Positions 14,965 through 18,012 of a DNA stretch of 18,012 nucleotides are shown here, one piece after another. The notes beneath the pieces were generated by a model that ran no database searches, was not told the origin of the DNA, and worked only from the letters and a program-made list of their open reading frames with translations. Positions within the stretch are counted from its first letter, which is position 1, and the number at the start of each line of letters is the position of its first letter. A program made the translations under genes and the position numbers. Source of the DNA: Acidaminococcaceae bacterium (GTDB lineage Bacteria > Bacillota > Negativicutes > Acidaminococcales > Acidaminococcaceae); NCBI GenBank assembly GCA_003512125.1, contig DOSQ01000186.1, positions 1 to 18,012 on the forward strand, given 5' to 3'.

Positions 14965-16212
14965 TCAAATACCCCTGTTATTTTTTGCCGCATCATTTTG
15001 ATGCAGTTTCAGCAATTGGTCTGCATTGGCAGTTTTTCCTAACAATCCGTAAACATTGGAAAACAGGATGGCGCCGGTCTTTACTTTCCCATGTACCCGT
15101 TTCTGCATGTAGAAATCAATTTTTTTAACCGCCTCTTCCATCACCGTTTCAAACAGGCCTTCCCGCTTCAGGATCTTTGTCATTTCATCTGTTGTCAGCG
15201 CCTGATAAATCTCTTTACCTACCTCCGGATCAGCGCCGTGGAAAAGAGCCTGCAGGGCCAGAAACTCCGAACGGCAGTCGGCATATTTGGAATGGGTATT
15301 CATAACCCCCTGGGCCAGTTTGATCAGTTTACCGGAATGACCGATGATCAGAACACTCTCAAAACCCTTCAGAACTGCATAATCCAACAGTTCTCCCACA
15401 AAATTGCTGCAGGTCACTGCCGTGCTGATATCAATTTTCATCTCATCCCGGGTAAAATCGGCTCCGTAATTACCAAAGAATACCAGCAGATCCTTGCAGC
15501 CGGCCGCCTTACGGGAATTCATTTCCGTATACATGGTATCGATCAGGGCCCTGTCGCTCATGGGTTCTACGATTCCGCTTGTGCCCAGAACGGAAATACC
15601 GCCCTCAATCCCCAACCGCGGATTAAATGTTTTAGGTGCAATGGCTGCGCCGTCCGGAATTGAGATTACGACACGCAGGGTTCCTTCAAACCCGTACCGG
15701 TCCATTGCTGCAAGAACTTCCTGCGTTATCATTTTGCGCGGCACCGGATTGATTGCGGGGCCGCCTACCTTACAGGCCAGTCCCGGCTTCGTCACCTTTC
15801 CTACGCCGATTCCACCCCATATTTCCACTTTTTCATCCAGCTGTTCAACCGAAGGGGTCTGAGGCTGCATCACAGGCTCTTCCCCCGGGATCTTACTGTT
15901 TTTGTCTGATACCGTGGCATAAATCAGTGTTCCGTTTGTATCATCCGGATCATCTCCGCTGTCTTTGCGGATCGCACAACGGACAAACCCGGGTCCCCGC
16001 AGGATATCCAGCACGTCCAGCGTCAGCGAAATTCCTTTCGGAGTATCCAGCCGGATCGAATCTGTTTCTTCCCCGGAAAGGAGCATCACCGCGGCAGCCT
16101 TGGAAGCAGCTGCGGCACAGCTGCCGGTCGTATAGCCGCGACGCATCAGTTTACCCTGAGAAACAACAACATCCTGTTCCATAATTCTGTCATACACCTT
16201 CTCACGAATCAC
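14965..16212 (-). CDS. cbiD: Cobalt-precorrin-5B C1-methyltransferase
   Basis: CbiD methylates C1 with SAM in the anaerobic pathway. From the GTG at 16212 the protein is 415 residues, somewhat longer than the usual 360-390. Motifs: LMRRGYTTGSCAAAA, RKDSGDDPDDTNG, GGIGVGKVTKPGLACKVG, FNPRLGIEGGISVLGTSGIVEPMS and IIGHSGKLIKLAQGVMNTHSKYAD. The extra length lies partly in the N-terminus and in a short acidic/Pro-rich insertion (about residues 108-125). The GTG has a GGGG stretch 9 nt upstream; an ATG at 16182 would remove 10 residues and still keep all conserved sequence. It is the first gene of the operon and directly follows the riboswitch leader. Confidence 0.95.
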   Translation of the reverse strand: MIREKVYDRIMEQDVVVSQGKLMRRGYTTGSCAAAASKAAAVMLLSGEETDSIRLDTPKGISLTLDVLDILRGPGFVRCAIRKDSGDDPDDTNGTLIYATVSDKNSKIPGEEPVMQPQTPSVEQLDEKVEIWGGIGVGKVTKPGLACKVGGPAINPVPRKMITQEVLAAMDRYGFEGTLRVVISIPDGAAIAPKTFNPRLGIEGGISVLGTSGIVEPMSDRALIDTMYTEMNSRKAAGCKDLLVFFGNYGADFTRDEMKIDISTAVTCSNFVGELLDYAVLKGFESVLIIGHSGKLIKLAQGVMNTHSKYADCRSEFLALQALFHGADPEVGKEIYQALTTDEMTKILKREGLFETVMEEAVKKIDFYMQKRVHGKVKTGAILFSNVYGLLGKTANADQLLKLHQNDAAKNNRGI

Positions 16213-16264
16213 CGGTAAATACCCCTGTTTATTGCAGGCAGCCTGGCCGGCGGTTCCTTACATA

Positions 16265-16300
16265 ACAAAAAAGACTTCCGCATCCACAGGCAGAAATCTT
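16265..16300 (-). terminator. Riboswitch-controlled transcription terminator
   Basis: The minus strand forms an 11-bp stem, AAGATTTCTGC (16290-16300) with GCGGAAGTCTT (16271-16281), containing two G-U pairs and an 8-nt loop, followed by a T-run. An alternative pairing of CTGCGTCC (16314-16321) with GGATGCGG (16278-16285) would disrupt it. The terminator ends about 53 nt before the cbiD start codon, so it attenuates transcription rather than blocking translation. Confidence 0.85.
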
Positions 16301-16500
16301 CATAGTTAACCCAGGACGCAGCATCCTATACAATGTTCCCGCGCCTCTGCGTTACGCCATTTCCATCACTCGTGGATTACGGTGCATTAAATCCGGGCAG
16401 GTTGCTGACTGTAAGCAGTGTTTACAGAAAAGCTGCATAACAGCGACGGGATCGTGACGGAATTGCACCGTCTTCCCTTTTAAACGGACTGTACCCGGAT
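16265..16500 (-). promoter_or_regulatory. Cobalamin riboswitch (aptamer plus expression platform) controlling the cbi operon
   Basis: On the minus strand the aptamer spans 16500 to 16391. The closing helix is ATCCGGG (16494-16500) with CCCGGAT (16391-16397), 7 perfect base pairs. Inside it are the conserved AAAAGGGAA block (about 16474-16482), GGTGCAATTCC with CCCGTCGCTG (about 16442-16468), and the B12 box AGTCAGCAACCTGCC at 16396-16410, a close match to the consensus. Downstream lies the expression platform, ending in a terminator hairpin (16265-16300). High cobalamin should favour termination and reduce expression of the whole operon, by analogy with known class members. Confidence 0.93.
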
Positions 16501-16524
16501 ATATTCATTTGTCGCTGATATTGA

Positions 16525-16553
16525 ATTATACCATAGTTGGAGCCCCGACACAA
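16525..16553 (-). promoter_or_regulatory. Main promoter of the cobalamin operon
   Basis: On the minus strand TTGTGT (16548-16553) is followed by a 17-nt spacer that ends in TGG and a perfect TATAAT (16525-16530), an extended -10 promoter. The predicted start near 16518 lies about 18 nt before the riboswitch closing helix and gives a leader of about 306 nt before cbiD. Confidence 0.75.
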
Positions 16554-16650
16554 TATTTTCAGTGAGGAATTCCTACAATATATTAAGTTTTTTCTAAATT
16601 TTTTGTATGACGGACAAAATCCTTGCTTCCCTGCCGTTCCGTATATTAAA

Positions 16651-16659
16651 ATTATACCA
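16651..16659 (-). promoter_or_regulatory. Possible second, upstream promoter of the cobalamin operon
   Basis: The 13-nt sequence AATTATACCATAG (plus strand) occurs at 16524-16536 and again at 16650-16662, so the minus strand has a second TGG-TATAAT extended -10 about 126 nt upstream of the main promoter. No good -35 is present here. Between the two, 16554-16649 is AT-rich and contains a 10-bp palindrome AGGAATTCCT (16565-16574) but no gene. Confidence 0.4.
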
Positions 16660-16700
16660 TAGATCGAAGTACTGCTAATCTGCCGAAAGAAGTGTTATAT

Positions 16701-17345
16701 ATGCTGGATATCCGTTATGAAGACGAGGCGCTTCTGATTGTGAACAAGCCGCCCGGTATCCTTGTCCATCCCACAACAAAAGAAGATTGCAATACCCTCT
16801 CAGCCAGTATCAGCCGTTACTATCGGCAGAATGGCTGGAATCTTACCCTGCACCCGGTCTCCCGGCTGGACCGGCAGACCTCCGGCCTGGTCGTTTTTGC
16901 CAAACTTCCTGAAATCCAGGGGCAGCTGATTAAGCAGGGCATGCAGAAAGAATATTTTGCCCTGGTTACCGGAGTTCTGCCCGCAAGACACGGAATCATT
17001 GATTTCCCGATCGCCCGAAAACCCGGCAGCATCATCGAACGGGAGATACATCCCGAAGGCAAGCCCTGTAAAACGGAATACCGGCTTATATCCGCCGGCC
17101 CCATTTCCCTGGTCCGGTGCCGTCTTTACACAGGAAGGACACATCAGATCCGCGTGCATTTCGCCGGTATAGGCTGTCCCCTCTGGCATGATAATTTATA
17201 CGGAAACATTCCGGGGCCTCCCCTGCGTCACGGGCTCCACGCCTGTAAAATCGCTTTTGTACATCCCTGGACCCGTGTATTTCTGGAAGTAACTTCCGCA
17301 TTGCCGGAAGACTTACGCCTGGCGTGGCAGAACAATCTAAACTAG
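16701..17345 (+). CDS. RluA-family RNA pseudouridine synthase
   Basis: The protein isomerises uridine to pseudouridine in rRNA or tRNA. It is 214 residues from the ATG at 16701 and consists of the catalytic domain only, with no N-terminal S4 domain. It starts LDIRYEDEALLIVNKPPGILVHP, the standard family opening. The catalytic motif is HPVSRLDRQTSG with Asp57 as the nucleophile, followed by KEYFALVTG, RLYTGRTHQIRVHFAGIGCPLWHD and LHACKIAFVHPW. A GTG nine bases upstream (16692) is also possible, but the ATG fits the family start better and has AGAAG about 9 nt before it. It is divergent from the cobalamin operon, and no clear promoter was found. The target nucleotide (RluA, RluC, RluD or TruC type) cannot be assigned from sequence alone. 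Confidence 0.93.
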   Translation: MLDIRYEDEALLIVNKPPGILVHPTTKEDCNTLSASISRYYRQNGWNLTLHPVSRLDRQTSGLVVFAKLPEIQGQLIKQGMQKEYFALVTGVLPARHGIIDFPIARKPGSIIEREIHPEGKPCKTEYRLISAGPISLVRCRLYTGRTHQIRVHFAGIGCPLWHDNLYGNIPGPPLRHGLHACKIAFVHPWTRVFLEVTSALPEDLRLAWQNNLN

Positions 17346-17386
17346 TGTATACTGCCTGTCCCATTATGTGCTATAATATATACACT
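17344..17386. repeat. Inverted repeat bracketing the fba promoter
   Basis: AGTGTATA (17344-17351) and TATACACT (17379-17386) are perfect 8-bp complements separated by 27 nt. The left arm overlaps the pseudouridine synthase stop codon and the expected -35, and the right arm covers the predicted transcription start. CACTGAA is also repeated at 17383-17389 and 17394-17400. This could be an operator; no known regulator site is recognised. Confidence 0.4.
17369..17377 (+). promoter_or_regulatory. Extended -10 promoter of fba
   Basis: TGC followed by a perfect TATAAT (17372-17377) forms an extended -10, with only a poor -35 at the expected place (ATACTG, 17349-17354). The leader is about 60 nt and ends in a strong AAGGAGGT ribosome binding site at 17430-17437, 7 nt before the ATG. 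Confidence 0.65.
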
Positions 17387-17444
17387 GAATATGCACTGAA
17401 GTAAATCACGGAAAAGCTGACTAATTTTCAAGGAGGTTTATTTT

Positions 17445-18012
17445 ATGCCATTAGTAGATACAAAAGAAATGTTCAGGAAAGCCTATGAAGGACATTATGC
17501 CGTAGGCGCTTTCAACGTAAACAACATGGAGATCATCCAGGGTATCGTGGAAGCGGCGATTCAGGAAAAGGCCCCGCTGATCCTCCAGGTCTCCGCCGGC
17601 GCCCGTAAGTATGCCAAGCATATTTATCTGACCAAACTGGTAGAGGCAGCGGTCGAAGACACCGGTCTTCCCATCTGTCTGCATCTGGATCACGGTGCAG
17701 ATTTTGAAATCTGCAAAGACTGTGTGGACGGCGGTTTCACTTCCGTTATGATCGACGGTTCCAAGTATCCTTTTGAAGAAAACATTGAACTGACAAAACG
17801 TGTAGTAGACTATGCCCACAGCAAGGGCGTGGTCGTGGAAGCAGAATTAGGTAAGCTGGCCGGTGTGGAAGATGCCGTAAAGGTTGCTTCCCAGGACGCC
17901 ACTTACACAGATCCTGACCAGGCAGTAGAGTTTGTGGAACGTACCGGCTGCGACAGTCTGGCTATCGCCATCGGTACCAGCCACGGCGCCTATAAGTTTA
18001 AAGGCAAACCCC
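17445..18012 (+). CDS. fba: Class II fructose-1,6-bisphosphate aldolase (3' end outside window)
   Basis: The frame is open from the ATG at 17445 to the window edge, giving 189 N-terminal residues of a family of about 280-340. It cleaves fructose-1,6-bisphosphate into dihydroxyacetone phosphate and glyceraldehyde-3-phosphate in glycolysis, with a catalytic zinc. Visible motifs are AVGAFNVNNMEI, LHLDHGADF with the catalytic Asp82 and zinc ligand His83, SVMIDGSKYPFEENIELT, VEAELGKLAGVED with the metal-site Glu134, and AIAIGTSHGAYKF with the zinc ligand His180. A very strong ribosome binding site and extended -10 promoter fit a highly expressed housekeeping gene. Related tagatose-bisphosphate aldolases share these motifs, but the sequence reads as a standard bacterial FbaA-type glycolytic enzyme. 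Confidence 0.93.
   Translation, partial: MPLVDTKEMFRKAYEGHYAVGAFNVNNMEIIQGIVEAAIQEKAPLILQVSAGARKYAKHIYLTKLVEAAVEDTGLPICLHLDHGADFEICKDCVDGGFTSVMIDGSKYPFEENIELTKRVVDYAHSKGVVVEAELGKLAGVEDAVKVASQDATYTDPDQAVEFVERTGCDSLAIAIGTSHGAYKFKGKP

Noticed and set aside
16565..16574. Palindrome AGGAATTCCT in the leader region
   Set aside because: It is short, contains a common restriction-type palindrome and has no second copy in the window; not enough to call an operator.
1..18012. CRISPR arrays, insertion sequences, tRNA or rRNA genes, phage or defence genes
   Set aside because: No repeat-spacer pattern, transposase, terminal inverted repeats or RNA gene signature was seen on either strand; the window is a stable metabolic locus.

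Overview
The window is dominated by one long minus-strand operon for anaerobic (early cobalt insertion) cobalamin biosynthesis. The base composition is balanced, and promoters and Shine-Dalgarno sequences are of the strong Bacillota type. Several gene pairs overlap by 4 bp. With CbiD/CbiG-type enzymes, an AfuA-like lipoprotein and a ferredoxin-nitroreductase fusion, this suggests an anaerobic member of the Bacillota, perhaps Negativicutes. That placement is inference; no rRNA or other taxonomic marker is present.

Layout, left to right. (1) 1-761, minus: partial substrate-binding lipoprotein of an ABC importer, with a good sigma-70 promoter and a terminator between it and the next gene. (2) 935-1825, minus: a 2x[4Fe-4S] ferredoxin-nitroreductase fusion with its own extended -10 promoter. 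(3) 1991-2029: a strong hairpin terminator closing the cobalamin operon. (4) 2049-16212, minus: fourteen cobalamin genes. In transcription order they are cbiD, cbiL, cbiF, cbiG, cbiH, cobK/cbiJ, cbiET, cbiA, cbiB, cobD, an ApgM-type phosphomutase/phosphatase-like gene, cbiP, cobA and cbiC. (5) 16213-16700: a 5' leader with a cobalamin riboswitch, a terminator hairpin, a likely antiterminator, and one strong plus one weaker upstream promoter. (6) 16701-17345, plus: RluA-family pseudouridine synthase. (7) 17445 to the window edge, plus: class II fructose-bisphosphate aldolase, preceded by an extended -10 promoter framed by an inverted repeat.

How the genes work together. CbiL, CbiH, CbiF, CbiG, CbiD, CobK/CbiJ, CbiE-T and CbiC carry cobalt-factor II/cobalt-precorrin-2 to cobyrinic acid. 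CbiA and CbiP amidate it, CobA adenosylates the cobalt, and CobD plus CbiB make and attach the aminopropanol arm. The product is adenosylcobinamide phosphate. Cobaltochelatase, precorrin-2 dehydrogenase and the nucleotide-loop genes (cobU, cobS, cobT, cobC) are not in the window. The ApgM-like gene sits where a lower-pathway phosphatase might be expected and is the most interesting unassigned gene. The leader riboswitch should switch the operon off when cobalamin is abundant, but a promoter directly in front of cobA could keep cobA-cbiC expressed.

Most of the window is a well-understood pathway. I did not find a clearly new multi-gene system; the second-look points are individual genes and regulatory details.
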